Assembly (NCBI RefSeq): GCF_016863295.1
Contig: NZ_BOOP01000019.1
Coordinates: 124,001-188,000, forward strand
Length of the DNA: 64,000 nt
DNA from: Planotetraspora phitsanulokensis
Lineage (GTDB): Bacteria > Actinomycetota > Actinomycetes > Streptosporangiales > Streptosporangiaceae
Direction of reading: 5' to 3'
Each line of letters starts with the position of its first letter. The first letter of the stretch is position 1. Shown one piece after another: positions 52,607-61,893 of this stretch. The notes beneath the pieces are model-generated. The model did no database searches, had not been told where the DNA came from, and saw only the letters and a program-made list of their open reading frames with translations. The position numbers were made by a program, and so were the translations under genes.

Positions 52607-53128
52607 GTGGAGTTCGACGTTGTCGTGGAGATTCCCAAGGGGCAACGGAACAAATACGAGGTCGACCACAAGACCGGCCGGATCCGCCTTGACCGCATGC
52701 TCTTCACGTCGACTCAGTACCCCGCCGACTACGGGTTCATCGAGAACACGCTGGGTGAGGATGGTGACCCGCTCGACGCCCTGGTGCTTCTGCAGGAGCC
52801 GACCTTCCCCGGGTGCCTGATCAAGTGTCGGGCCGTCGGCATGTTCCGGATGACGGACGAGAAGGGCGGAGACGACAAGGTTCTGTGCGTCCCCGCCACG
52901 GATCCCCGCATGGAGCACATCCGCGACATCCACCACGTCGCGGAGTTCGACCGGCTGGAGATCCAGCACTTCTTCGAGGTCTACAAGGACCTGGAGCCCG
53001 GCAAGTCGGTCGAGGGCGCGAACTGGGTGGGCCGCACCGAGGCGGAGGCCGAGATCGTGGCCTCCGCCAAGCGGGCCCTCGCGGAAGAACACCACGAGGA
53101 GCAGCAGGACCCGGGCTCGGAGCACTGA
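52607..53128 (+). CDS. ppa: inorganic pyrophosphatase
   Basis: 173 residues. Family I active site: [36 protein letters not shown] with the three metal-binding aspartates, and VPATDPR. It hydrolyses pyrophosphate to drive polymer synthesis. GTG 52607 has GGAGGA six bases upstream. The acidic [12 protein letters not shown] tail is longer than in enterobacterial enzymes. Confidence 0.97.
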   Translation: MEFDVVVEIPKGQRNKYEVDHKTGRIRLDRMLFTSTQYPADYGFIENTLGEDGDPLDALVLLQEPTFPGCLIKCRAVGMFRMTDEKGGDDKVLCVPATDPRMEHIRDIHHVAEFDRLEIQHFFEVYKDLEPGKSVEGANWVGRTEAEAEIVASAKRALAEEHHEEQQDPGSEH

Positions 53129-53209
53129 GTCGCCGGCTCGAAGCGCTGGGCCTTTCACCGGACTCCGGAGCGCCGAGCCGCCTGAAGTCGTGATCTCGGT
53201 CGCGCGGGA

Positions 53210-54364
53210 TCATCTCGGCCGGGTCGCCCCCACGAGGTCGTGACGCCAGATGCTCGAGATGCGGACCACGTCCCCCGTCTGGGGGGCGTGGACCATCAGC
53301 CCGCGGCCGATGTAGATCCCGACGTGGTGAATCGTGCCCGGATAACTGCTCAGCCGGCCGTAGAACACCAGGTCGCCGCTGCGGAGATCCCTGACCGGCA
53401 CGTGCGGGCCGGAGCTCCACTGCGTTCCGGTCCAGTGGTCGAGCGAGATGCCCGCCCGCTGCCAGGCACGCATGGTCAGGCCGGAGCAGTCGAAGCTCGA
53501 CGGTCCGTCGGCGGCCCAGACGTACGGCTTGCCGAGCTGCTTGAGCGCCCATTGCGCCGCGCGCCCGCCTCTGCCCGAGGCCAGCGATCCCGCCCAGCCT
53601 GGTACGGCCAGGCCGGCGCGCAGCCCTACTCGTGAGCGCTGTGCCTGGGCACGGGCGCTGCGCAGGCGCTCAACCCGCGACCTGGCGGCGTCGAGCCGCC
53701 GTGAGATCGCGATCTTCTGCTGCCTGATCTTCTCGGTCTCCTGGACCTGCTGGTCGACGGACGCGCGGGCGGCGTCCCGCGCCACCCGCACCTCCTCTGC
53801 CGTCTTCTTCTGCGACTCATAGGCCTCGGCGGCCTGGCCGCGCAGAATCCCGAAGACCTCCTGGGCGTCGCGCAACTGCTGCAGGGTCGCGGCGCGCTCG
53901 CTGCCGAGGTGGCTGAGCACGCTGGCCCGCTGCAAATAGGCGCCGAAACCGCCCGAGGCGGACAACATCGCGGTGGCCGGCTGAAAGGCGACCAGGTCTC
54001 TGTAGGAACGCGCGGCGTCCGCGGCCGCGGCGGAGCGAGCCTGCTGATATTGGCCCGCGGCCTGCTGAAGCCGACCGGCGGCCTGCTCGTACTGAGTTCG
54101 CGCGTTGTCGAGCCGGACGAGCTCACCGTTGTACGCCTCGACGAGACGCTCCGCGTTGGCCGCGAGATCGTCCTGCCGGGTCTGCGCGGCGGTCAGGTCG
54201 TCCTCGGCCTTGCCCAGCTGATGCGCTCGGTCCTGAGCCTGCTGCCGGGCCTCGGCGACATCATGTGCCGAGGGTCTCGGATCCGCCGCGGCCGGACAGC
54301 CAAGGGTCAGGACGATTCCTGAACCCAAGCCTGCGACCAGGCCCGACGCTCTGAGGAGTGGCAT
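53210..54364 (-). CDS. secreted coiled-coil NlpC/P60 hydrolase
   Basis: 384 residues. Signal peptide with hydrophobic SGLVAGLGSGIVLTLG, then a 210-residue Gln/Ala/Arg-rich coiled coil in two arms, then NlpC/P60 with Cys in SSFDCSGLTM, His in IHHVGIYIG and MVHAPQTGDVV. The domain plan equals the riboswitch-controlled enzyme at 27.1 kb, but no c-di-AMP aptamer precedes this copy. It lies downstream of, and in the same direction as, the ECF sigma gene with a 207-base gap. Confidence 0.92.
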   Translation of the reverse strand: MPLLRASGLVAGLGSGIVLTLGCPAAADPRPSAHDVAEARQQAQDRAHQLGKAEDDLTAAQTRQDDLAANAERLVEAYNGELVRLDNARTQYEQAAGRLQQAAGQYQQARSAAAADAARSYRDLVAFQPATAMLSASGGFGAYLQRASVLSHLGSERAATLQQLRDAQEVFGILRGQAAEAYESQKKTAEEVRVARDAARASVDQQVQETEKIRQQKIAISRRLDAARSRVERLRSARAQAQRSRVGLRAGLAVPGWAGSLASGRGGRAAQWALKQLGKPYVWAADGPSSFDCSGLTMRAWQRAGISLDHWTGTQWSSGPHVPVRDLRSGDLVFYGRLSSYPGTIHHVGIYIGRGLMVHAPQTGDVVRISSIWRHDLVGATRPR

Positions 54365-54571
54365 GCTACCCCTTCCCTAATTCCACATCCCTCAGTTCCC
54401 ACTGGTTACTCTCCGTACACATCTAAAACACGGAAAGTAATTTGGTTATGGGGTAGATCGCCCGGCATGTGGCGTATAGGCGTCGGCCGTCGCCCCGGGG
54501 AAGCGGGCCCGGTCGAACCGGCTCTCCGGGGTCCAAGGGCTCTCCGGAGCCCTCGACGGCCGGCCGCGATG

Positions 54572-56455
54572 TCACTCCTCCGACGGCGACTCCGGTCGTG
54601 CGGCGGGCTCGATCGAGGCGGTCGGCGCGGGTGGGGCCGATGGAGCGGGATGCTGCGGCTCGGGACGCGGCTCCGCACGACGCTCAGGTCTTGGACGCGA
54701 ACCCGCGGCGTGCTCCGGTCCGGGGCGTGAACCGGACGTGTGCTCCCGTGCGGGCTCCGGCCTGGGACGCGGCTCCGCACCACGCTCAGGTCTTGGACGC
54801 GAACCGGCGGTGTGCTCTCTCCCAGGCCCCGGCTCGGGACGCGGCTCGGCACGACGCTCCGGCCTGGGGTGTGAACCCGCGGTGTGCTCCCGCGCGGGCT
54901 CACGCCTGGGCCGCGGGTACGCGCGACGCTCAGGCCTTGGATGCGACCCGGAGGTGTGCTCCCGTCCGGGCGGCGACCCGGTGGTCGGCCCGGTGGTGGG
55001 CCCGGTGCTGGGCTGCGGCGTGGGGGTGGGCGGGCAGGGCCGCTCACGGTGCGGCCGAGGATGACCGGGCCCGTGCTGGTGCTCGTGCGGAGGCCGGGGA
55101 TGGGAAGGCGGCTCGGCCGGAGGCGTGGGTGACGCAGGCGGCTCGCTCGGCTCAGAAGTGGGGGTGGGCGTCGGAGTAGGAGTGGGCGTCGGGGTCGGTG
55201 TCGGCGGCACCGGGGTGGTGGGCCGGGTGGTGGGCCAGGTGGTCGGCGGGTGTGGCCAGGGAGGCTGGTTCGGTCCCTGCGGCTTGGACCATGTCGGCGC
55301 GGGCAGGGGCTTGGGCGTCGGTTGCGGCCGCTGCATCCCGGGAACGGCCGCGGCGAGCTTGCGCGGCCCGAGAGTGTCGATGGGCTGTTCCTCCGCCACG
55401 GGCATGATGAGCGTCGGCGTCCTGCTCGGCTTCGGGCTCTCCGTCGCCGCGGGCGCCGCGACCGCCGGGGTCTCGCTGGGCACGGGCACGCGGCGCCCGG
55501 TGATGGTCGTGATCCTCTCCTCCGGCGCCCCGACCACCTGTGCGAGCACGAGCACGACCGCGGCCGCGGCGGCGACGGCGGCCACCGTGCCGGCGATCGC
55601 CTGGGCCACCCGGCCCTCACCTCTGATCCCCGAGCGGGGGAATCCGGAGATGTCCAGCGGGCCGATCCTCCGCGCGACGAACCGCCGGTACGGCACGAGC
55701 TCGGGGTCGATGAAGCAGCTCAGCACGCGAACGCGCAGAGCGCCCGGCAGTGTGATCTCGGGCAGCAGGGCGAAGACCTTCGCCGCCGAGATCTGCTTGA
55801 TCCCCCGTCGTGAGCACATCTCGCACCGTGCGCGATGCCGGGTCACCCGGTCGCGCATCTCGCGCGGGAGGTCGCCGCCGAAGCCGGCGAGGATTCCGGC
55901 GAGGCGGTGGCAGCCGCGCGGTTCCTGCCGGGCGAGGATCTCGGCGGTGACAGCGTCGCGGAGCCGCGCCACCGCGGCCTCCCGAAGCCCTTCGGCGTAT
56001 CGCTCCCCCGTGCCGAGGACGGCCGCGACCTCGGCTCCGGACAACCCGTGCCGGGTGGCCAGCTCCAGCACCTCGCGGTCGCGCGGCTCGAGGCCCATGA
56101 CGGCGCTCCACGCGACGCCCCGCAGGTCGGCGTCGCCGTGATCGGCCTGCGGCTGCGTCATCACGGGAAGCGGCCCGGTGTCGACGGGCGTGGCCTCGCC
56201 GGGGATCAGGCGGCGCAGGCACTCTCCGCGAGCGAGGGCGTAGATCCAGGGCCGGAATTTCGCCGGGTCGGCGAGCGAGCCCACGAGGGCCTCGGCCGCG
56301 ACGAAGGTGTCGCGCAACGCGACCTGGGCGCCGTCGGGGCTGCCCAGCATCGCGCGGCAGTATCGGTAGACCCCTTCGGCATACGTGTCATAGAGAGCCG
56401 CGAGCGCGCCGGGATCGCGTGCCCGCAACGCCTCGACCAGGATGCCATCGTCCAT
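54572..56455 (-). CDS. ECF-type sigma factor fused to zinc-finger anti-sigma-like, membrane and proline-rich repeat regions
   Basis: 627 residues. Residues 8-80 form sigma region 2 (ALAALYDTYAEGVYRYCRAM, KFRPWIYALARGECLRR) and 115-170 region 4 (GLEPRDREVLELATRHGLSG). His207-x3-Cys211-x2-Cys214 is the zinc motif of ZAS anti-sigma factors. One membrane helix spans about 284-308. The outer part is a proline-rich stretch with (PT)n around 410-425 and five degenerate copies of REHTAGSRPRPERRAEPRPE. Sigma factors with membrane tails are known in actinobacteria (groups such as ECF52/53). Leaderless start at ATG 56455. Confidence 0.87.
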   Translation of the reverse strand: MDDGILVEALRARDPGALAALYDTYAEGVYRYCRAMLGSPDGAQVALRDTFVAAEALVGSLADPAKFRPWIYALARGECLRRLIPGEATPVDTGPLPVMTQPQADHGDADLRGVAWSAVMGLEPRDREVLELATRHGLSGAEVAAVLGTGERYAEGLREAAVARLRDAVTAEILARQEPRGCHRLAGILAGFGGDLPREMRDRVTRHRARCEMCSRRGIKQISAAKVFALLPEITLPGALRVRVLSCFIDPELVPYRRFVARRIGPLDISGFPRSGIRGEGRVAQAIAGTVAAVAAAAAVVLVLAQVVGAPEERITTITGRRVPVPSETPAVAAPAATESPKPSRTPTLIMPVAEEQPIDTLGPRKLAAAVPGMQRPQPTPKPLPAPTWSKPQGPNQPPWPHPPTTWPTTRPTTPVPPTPTPTPTPTPTPTPTSEPSEPPASPTPPAEPPSHPRPPHEHQHGPGHPRPHRERPCPPTPTPQPSTGPTTGPTTGSPPGREHTSGSHPRPERRAYPRPRREPAREHTAGSHPRPERRAEPRPEPGPGREHTAGSRPRPERGAEPRPRPEPAREHTSGSRPGPEHAAGSRPRPERRAEPRPEPQHPAPSAPPAPTASIEPAARPESPSEE

Positions 56456-56462
56456 ATAACCG

Positions 56463-56468
56463 AGCGTA
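56463..56468 (-). promoter_or_regulatory. -10 hexamer of the sigma-fusion promoter (leaderless)
   Basis: TACGCT on the minus strand ends seven bases before ATG 56455. Confidence 0.55.
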
Positions 56469-56657
56469 AAGGCTCTGTAACTTAAAGCTCCACCGATTCA
56501 CCCGAAGTCACGTAACTACATGGATCGCATTTAACTATCGACGATCAGTGGCGATTTCACCCGTCATCACCGGAACCTGCGAACGGCTTTTATGACACCT
56601 TATTCGGACAATTCATAATCGTCGGTGAAATCGCTGCGCGGGGCCGGGAAACCCCGC

Positions 56658-57761
56658 TCACCCGGTCTCCCTGGCGGCGAAACCCGCCTCCGCGCACCCC
56701 TGGGCGAGAAGGTCCAGGCCGAACGCGTCCACCGGGCCGAGGGCGCCCTTTCCCCGCACGCCCCCGGCCAGCGCGGTGGCGGCGGCCCAGGCGACGACGC
56801 GCCCGGTGAAGTCGTACGGATCGCCCCCGTCGAGCTCGGCCGAGGCGAGCAACCTGCCCCTCGCGTCGTACGCCTCCGCCACGACCTGCGAGGTGAGCGG
56901 CCTGCCCGCCGGACGCGTCCGGTCGGCGGAACGGAGCACACGGGCGGCCATGGTGTCCGTCGCCCGTTTGGCGCCCGGCAGGGCCGCGATCACGGGGGCC
57001 GCCCTGGCCAGCAGGCCGGCGGCCCGGGTGAGGCCGCCGAACCAGCCGAGATAGACGTTCACCTCGCGCAGCGCCCGGTGTGCGGGCGGCAGGGTGAAGT
57101 GCTCGGATGCGCCGACCGAGACGCCATGCCGCCGGCGGCCGCCTGTGTGGAACACCCTCGTCCTGCCCTGTTCGCGGACGATGCGGCCCTCGCGGAAGCC
57201 GTACATGGGGTCGAGGGCGACGCCGAGCACGGAGGCGCGGGTGCCGGCGCTGGCACGCCGGGCGATGTTGCCGCTCAGGAAGTAGCCGACGTCGACGCGC
57301 ACCGCCTCCCCGCCCGCCTTCCGCAGCGCCAGGCTCGCGGCCAGGTTGCCGGGCACGTAGTCGTACCCGAACGCGGTGAGCAGAGCCGCCCCCCGGGTGG
57401 CGGCGGCGGGGCCGTACCGCTGGAAGACCCGCTTGATGAACATCGGCTCGCCACAGGTGTCCAGGTAGGTGGCACCGGCCTCCGTCACGGCGGTCACCGC
57501 CGCGTCGCCCATGCGGACGAACGGGCCGACCGAGGAGACGAGCACGTCACCGGGTCCGACGATGCGGCGCACCGACTCGGGCCGCCTGGCGTCCGCGACG
57601 GCGGTGGGAACCTCGGCGGGCAGTGACGCCGCGAGTGCGTCGAGCCTGGCCCGGTCCCGGCCCGCGAGCAGTGGCCGGACCCCGATCGCGAGCAGGGCGT
57701 CGACGATGAGCCCGCCGGTGAAGCCGGTGGCTCCGAAGACCACGATCCTGGGGCTCGTCAT
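56658..57761 (-). CDS. saccharopine dehydrogenase-like NAD(P)-binding protein
   Basis: 367 residues from ATG 57761 (TACCGT six bases upstream). N-terminal Rossmann motif IVVFGATGFTGGLIVDALL, then PLLAGRDRARLDAL and DVLVSSVGPFVRMGDAAV, YLDTCGEP and FGYDYVPGNLAA, the sequence series of trans-acting enoyl reductases and saccharopine dehydrogenase-like oxidoreductases in actinobacteria. Mycobacterial relatives reduce phthiocerol/glycolipid intermediates; here the substrate is unknown. Not in an operon. Confidence 0.86.
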   Translation of the reverse strand: MTSPRIVVFGATGFTGGLIVDALLAIGVRPLLAGRDRARLDALAASLPAEVPTAVADARRPESVRRIVGPGDVLVSSVGPFVRMGDAAVTAVTEAGATYLDTCGEPMFIKRVFQRYGPAAATRGAALLTAFGYDYVPGNLAASLALRKAGGEAVRVDVGYFLSGNIARRASAGTRASVLGVALDPMYGFREGRIVREQGRTRVFHTGGRRRHGVSVGASEHFTLPPAHRALREVNVYLGWFGGLTRAAGLLARAAPVIAALPGAKRATDTMAARVLRSADRTRPAGRPLTSQVVAEAYDARGRLLASAELDGGDPYDFTGRVVAWAAATALAGGVRGKGALGPVDAFGLDLLAQGCAEAGFAARETG

Positions 57762-57767
57762 GCCGTT

Positions 57768-57773
57768 ACGGTA
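57768..57773 (-). promoter_or_regulatory. -10 hexamer of a leaderless promoter
   Basis: TACCGT on the minus strand ends six bases before ATG 57761 and excludes the longer frame beginning at 57791. Confidence 0.55.
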
Positions 57774-57846
57774 ACCTGCCTCCGATTTCAAGATCGACAG
57801 CGGGTGTCGCCGGATTCCTGGCGCCGGGACCCGGCGACGGGCCGTC

Positions 57847-58638
57847 TCACTGACGCCGGTCGTTGATCGTCTGGTAGCCGCGGTCCTTCACGAACGGTTC
57901 GGTGGTGGGGGCGACCGTGTGGATGGGGACGGCGCCGGCGGTGGCCAGGTCCTCGTACGGCTTGGCCGTAGCACCCCAGGTGGTGACCAGCACGTCGGTC
58001 TTGGCGACCGCTCCGGGCACTCCGTCCACGGTGATGACGAAGCGGCGCTTGTCACCCGCGCGGACGTCGTCGACGTAGGCGGTGCCGCCTCCCGCCAGCT
58101 TGCCCGCGGCGTCCCGCAGCAGCGCGGTGACCGCGAGGCCGTCGGCCGCCTTCAGGAACGGGTCGGAGACATAGCCGGTCACCAGGTAGGAGCCCGCCGG
58201 CAACCGGTCGGTCGAGACCTCGGACACCGGGAAGGCCAGGAAGGCCGACGGTATGCGGGTCGCTTCCCGCCACGAGGCCGGCCTGTAGTCGATCTTCACG
58301 CGGACGGGTTTGGCGCTGGAGGTCACCTGCCCGGAGAAGGGCAGCGACGCGCCCGGAGCGACCGCGTCGAGCGGCTGCTCCATGTGGACGACCTCCTTGC
58401 CGGCGGCGTCCACAGCGGTGATCACGGCGACCGCGTTCTCGCCGAAGTGCCATCGGTTGGCGTTGCTGAGCACGCCCGCCCAGCTCACCACGTACCCGCT
58501 GCCCGACTTGACGACGGAGGAGGCCTGCTCCTTCAGCGAGAGCGGCCGGAGGCCGTTCGACATGTCGTCGCCGGAGCACGCCGTGGCCGCCAGTCCGGCG
58601 AGGGCGAGGGCGATCGTGATTCGGGTGCGTCGCGTCAC
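57847..58638 (-). CDS. lipoprotein of unknown function
   Basis: 263 residues from GTG 58638. The signal sequence ends in a lipobox LAATAC with the acylated cysteine at about residue 21, so the protein is tethered to the outer face of the membrane. The mature part is beta-rich with two similar halves (GYVVSWAGVLSNANRWHFGE and SYLVTGYVSDPFLKAADG), suggestive of tandem Ig-like domains, followed by a polar tail. No enzyme motif is visible. A phased TTCAG repeat lies upstream. Confidence 0.78.
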   Translation of the reverse strand: MTRRTRITIALALAGLAATACSGDDMSNGLRPLSLKEQASSVVKSGSGYVVSWAGVLSNANRWHFGENAVAVITAVDAAGKEVVHMEQPLDAVAPGASLPFSGQVTSSAKPVRVKIDYRPASWREATRIPSAFLAFPVSEVSTDRLPAGSYLVTGYVSDPFLKAADGLAVTALLRDAAGKLAGGGTAYVDDVRAGDKRRFVITVDGVPGAVAKTDVLVTTWGATAKPYEDLATAGAVPIHTVAPTTEPFVKDRGYQTINDRRQ

Positions 58639-58803
58639 TCAGCCGTCATAACCCGGAACCGGACGGCCCGACCGCTGACACGCGCAATGCGTGCGCTATT
58701 TTTAACGGCCGTTCTCTTCGCTTTCTCCACCGGCGGCGAGCCGGTCATTCCAGACACGGCCCGGGTGCGCCCGACGACGAATCCGCGGCGACGAAGTCGA
58801 TTC

Positions 58804-58865
58804 ATCTCACTGAATCGCGATTAGTTGCGATTCAGTGAGATTCAGCGGTATTCAGCGGGCTTCAG
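58804..58865. repeat. 15-base inverted repeat with 10-base-phased TTCAG repeats
   Basis: ATCTCACTGAATCGC (58804-58818) and GCGATTCAGTGAGAT (58827-58841) are perfect arms around an 8-base loop. TTCAG recurs at 58831, 58841, 58851 and 58861, one helical turn apart. It lies between the ABC-F stop and the lipoprotein start and could be a multi-site operator or a transcript end. Confidence 0.75.
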
Positions 58866-58869
58866 TGCT

Positions 58870-60549
58870 TTATCGCGGGCGCGCTACCCGAGCCTCGTCC
58901 CAGACCGGCTCCGGCGACTCATAGACCTTGCCGTCGGCTCCGAACACCATGAAGCGGTCGAAGTCGGCGGCGAACCACCGGTCGTGCGTGACCGCGAGGA
59001 CCGTGCCGTCGAAGGCGTCCAACCCGGCCTGCAGCGCCTCGGCGCTGGCCAGGTCGAGGTTGTCGGTCGGCTCGTCGAGCAGCAGCAGGGTGGCCCCGGA
59101 CAGCTCGAGCAGGAGGATCTGCAGCCGGGCCTGCTGGCCGCCGGAGAGCGTCTCGAACCGCTGCTCGGCGATGCCGCCGGCCAGTTCGTAGCGCGCGAGG
59201 GCCTTCATGGCCTCGTTCTTCAGCCGCGCGTGCTCGGTCATCACGATCTCGCAGGGCGTGCGGCCCAGCAGCTCGGGCCGGGCGTGAGTCTGCGCGAAAT
59301 GCCCGGGGACGACGCGTGCGCCCAGCCGCGCCACCCCGGTGTGCCGGACGTCCTCCCCTGCGACCAGGCGCAGGAAGTGCGACTTGCCCGAGCCGTTGGA
59401 GCCCAGCACGGCGACGCGCTCGCCGTACCAGATCTCCAGGTCGAAGGGCTTCATCAAGCCGCTGAGCTCGAGACTCTCACAGATCACGGCGCGCTTGGCG
59501 GTGCGGCCGCCGCGCAGGCGCATGCTGATGAGCTGGTCCTTCGGGGCGAGCTCGGGCGGCCCGGCCTCCTCGAACCGGCGCAGCCGGGTCTGGGCAGCGT
59601 GATAGGGCGCGGCCATGCCGTCGTTGTAGGTCGCCTTCTGCCTCAGCATCACGACCAGGCGCTTGAGCTTGGCGTGCTCCTCGTCCCAGCGGCGGCGCAG
59701 TTCGTCGAGCCGCTCGTTGCGCTCCTTGCGGGCCTCGGCGTAGGTGGCGAAGCCGCCGCCGTGGATCCAGACGTTCCCCGCCTCTACGGTGACGATCCGG
59801 TCGACGGAGTTGGCGAGCAGTTGGCGGTCGTGCGAGACCAGCAGCACGGTCTTGGGCGTCTCCCTGAGTGCCTGCTCGAGCCAGATCTTGCCCGGAACGT
59901 CGAGGTAGTTGTCGGGCTCATCGAGGAGCAGCGTCTGGTCGGGCCCCCGGAGCAGCGCCTCCAGCGCGAGCCGCTTCTGCTCGCCACCGGACAACGTGGT
60001 GAGATCCCGATATTTCACGTTGTCGTAGGGCGCCCCGAGCGCCGCCATCGTGCAGGTGTCCCAGAGCACCTCGATGTCGTATCCGCCGGCGTCGGTGTAG
60101 TCGGTGATCGCCTGCGCGTAACGCATCTGCGTCTTCTCGTCCTCGCGCTCCATCATGGCGAGTTCGGCGTCGTTGAGCCGCGCGGCCGCCTCCTTCACGC
60201 GCACCGGGGCGACGCTGAGCAGCAGTTCCTGGACCGTACGGCTGTCGCGGCCGTCTTCCGCCGCGGAGCCCTCGCCCGCGCCCCTGAGGCTGCCGATGAA
60301 CTGCCGCATCACACCCAGTCCGCCGGCGTTGGTCACCGATCCCTCGACCGGCTGGAGGTCGCCGGCGATCAGCCGGATCAGGGTGGTCTTGCCCGCTCCG
60401 TTGGGACCGACCAGGGCGGCCTTGGCTCCCTCGCCGATCCGGAACGACACGTCGTTCAGCAACGTCCTGCCGTCAGGGAGCACATGCGTCAGGTGGCTGA
60501 CTTGCACACTGTGGGCCCTGGTGGCAGGCCAGTCGAAGGAAGAGGACAC
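58870..60549 (-). CDS. ABC-F family ATPase
   Basis: 559 residues, two ABC modules without membrane helices: Walker A GPNGAGKTTLI and GSNGSGKSHFL, signature TLSGGEQKRLALEALL and TLSGGQQARLQILLL, Walker B LLLDEPDNYLD and LLLDEPTDNLD. The linker between them carries the charged helix ERRKE-like KERNERLDELRRRWDEEHAKL that reaches the ribosome in this family. ABC-F proteins act on stalled or antibiotic-bound ribosomes; whether this one gives resistance cannot be told. Start GTG 60549 is set by TACGCT six bases before it. Confidence 0.92.
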   Translation of the reverse strand: MSSSFDWPATRAHSVQVSHLTHVLPDGRTLLNDVSFRIGEGAKAALVGPNGAGKTTLIRLIAGDLQPVEGSVTNAGGLGVMRQFIGSLRGAGEGSAAEDGRDSRTVQELLLSVAPVRVKEAAARLNDAELAMMEREDEKTQMRYAQAITDYTDAGGYDIEVLWDTCTMAALGAPYDNVKYRDLTTLSGGEQKRLALEALLRGPDQTLLLDEPDNYLDVPGKIWLEQALRETPKTVLLVSHDRQLLANSVDRIVTVEAGNVWIHGGGFATYAEARKERNERLDELRRRWDEEHAKLKRLVVMLRQKATYNDGMAAPYHAAQTRLRRFEEAGPPELAPKDQLISMRLRGGRTAKRAVICESLELSGLMKPFDLEIWYGERVAVLGSNGSGKSHFLRLVAGEDVRHTGVARLGARVVPGHFAQTHARPELLGRTPCEIVMTEHARLKNEAMKALARYELAGGIAEQRFETLSGGQQARLQILLLELSGATLLLLDEPTDNLDLASAEALQAGLDAFDGTVLAVTHDRWFAADFDRFMVFGADGKVYESPEPVWDEARVARPR

Positions 60550-60555
60550 CCGCGA

Positions 60556-60561
60556 AGCGTA
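60556..60561 (-). promoter_or_regulatory. -10 hexamer of the ABC-F promoter (leaderless)
   Basis: TACGCT on the minus strand ends six bases before GTG 60549. Confidence 0.55.
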
Positions 60562-60755
60562 AACAGCCAAGCGCGAACCTGGCCACCGGATAATCGGCGG
60601 TCGCCCTGACAGACGGCCCTCGAGGCCGGGCATCGGATCAGGCCGCCTCCGTCAATCGCCGCCGCCGCCACAGGGCGCCGGCCGTGGCGCACACCACATC
60701 CGGATTCGGCCTGATACGGGTAGGTATCACGGCATCTCACGCTAGGTTCTGGGCC

Positions 60756-61871
60756 ATGCGTGCCAATCCCCCGTGGAGACGTCGTCTCGTTTGGGCCGCG
60801 GCGGGGATGCCCCTCCTCTCAGTGATCGCGCTCGGGGGCGCCGGGTGGTACTACTCCGGCTTCGTCATCGACCCCTCCCACTCCTCCGAATATCCGCTCG
60901 AGGTGACGGCGGTGGAGGGCGACCAGGTCACGCTGAAGGGCGGCACGGACACCGCGGCTCCCGGAACGTACGGACTGACCTGGGCGGACGGCAACGCCCT
61001 GCTCGGCTCGGTGGTCTCCACCGGCGTGGGCACGGTGACGCGGAAAGTGGAGAAGGTGTCCCGGGGCGCGCTCCGCCCGGGTGTGCGCGCCTTTCTCGAC
61101 CGGTCGTTGTGGGGGCGGGTCCGCCCGTCGGCCGTGGGCGTGCCGTACGAGGACGTGACGGTCCCCTCGCCCCTCGGCGCCTTCCCCGCGTGGCGGACCG
61201 AGGGGACCTCGTCGACGTGGGTGATCGCCGTACACGGCCGGAACGGCAACGCCGCCGAGGCGCTCCGGGTGTTGCCGACCCTCCGCCGGTTCGGGATGCC
61301 GGTGCTCGGCATCACCTACCGCAACGACGCCGGCGCGCCCGCGGGCCCCGACGGGAAGCTCCACCTCGGGGCGACCGAGTGGGAGGACCTGGCCGCGGCC
61401 ATCACCTACGCCAGGCGCCAGGGCGCGGAGAGTGTGGTGCTCTACGGATGGTCGATGGGCGGCTCGATCGTGCCCATGGCCGTGCGAAAGCTTCCGGACG
61501 AGCCGATCAAGGGCATGATCCTGGACAGCCCCGTCCTGGACTGGCGCTCGCCCATCGCGTACGGCGGCCGCCAGATGGGGGTGCCCGGCTTCCTCGTCTC
61601 CGTCGCCGACTGGGTCATCGAGCGGCGTACCGGCCTGTCCTTCGACGGCCTCGACCATGTACGCCACGCCCGCGACTTCTCGATCCCGGCGCTGGTCTTC
61701 GTCGACTCGGACGACGCCACCGTGCCCGTCGAGCCGGCTTTGGAGTTCGCCAGGAGCCGGCCCGACCTCGTCACCCTCGTCCATACGAAGGGCGGGGGGC
61801 ACACCGGATCGTGGAACGTCGACCCGGAGCAGTATGAGGGCGCCGTGCGGACGTTCGTGTCCGGCCTGTGA
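60756..61871 (+). CDS. membrane-anchored alpha/beta hydrolase
   Basis: 371 residues from ATG 60756 (TAGGTT seven bases upstream). An N-terminal helix (LVWAAAGMPLLSVIALGGAGWYYSG) anchors it with the catalytic domain outside. The nucleophile elbow is VLYGWSMGGSIVP, the acid is probably in VFVDSDDATVP and the histidine in GGGHTGSW, a BAAT/dienelactone-type arrangement. It likely hydrolyses an ester, amide or peptide at the cell surface. Substrate unknown. Confidence 0.87.
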   Translation: MRANPPWRRRLVWAAAGMPLLSVIALGGAGWYYSGFVIDPSHSSEYPLEVTAVEGDQVTLKGGTDTAAPGTYGLTWADGNALLGSVVSTGVGTVTRKVEKVSRGALRPGVRAFLDRSLWGRVRPSAVGVPYEDVTVPSPLGAFPAWRTEGTSSTWVIAVHGRNGNAAEALRVLPTLRRFGMPVLGITYRNDAGAPAGPDGKLHLGATEWEDLAAAITYARRQGAESVVLYGWSMGGSIVPMAVRKLPDEPIKGMILDSPVLDWRSPIAYGGRQMGVPGFLVSVADWVIERRTGLSFDGLDHVRHARDFSIPALVFVDSDDATVPVEPALEFARSRPDLVTLVHTKGGGHTGSWNVDPEQYEGAVRTFVSGL

Positions 61872-61893
61872 GCGGCCGCGCTCCGGGGGCACG

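Noticed and set aside
54469-55179. Plus-strand repetitive open frame opposite the sigma fusion
   Set aside because: Repeats in it merely mirror the REHTAGSRPRPE repeats of the minus-strand protein; the minus frame continues into recognisable sigma regions.
55150-55205. GT/TC-rich simple repeat on the plus strand
   Set aside because: It is the (Pro-Thr)n coding run of the sigma fusion, not a separate regulatory tract.
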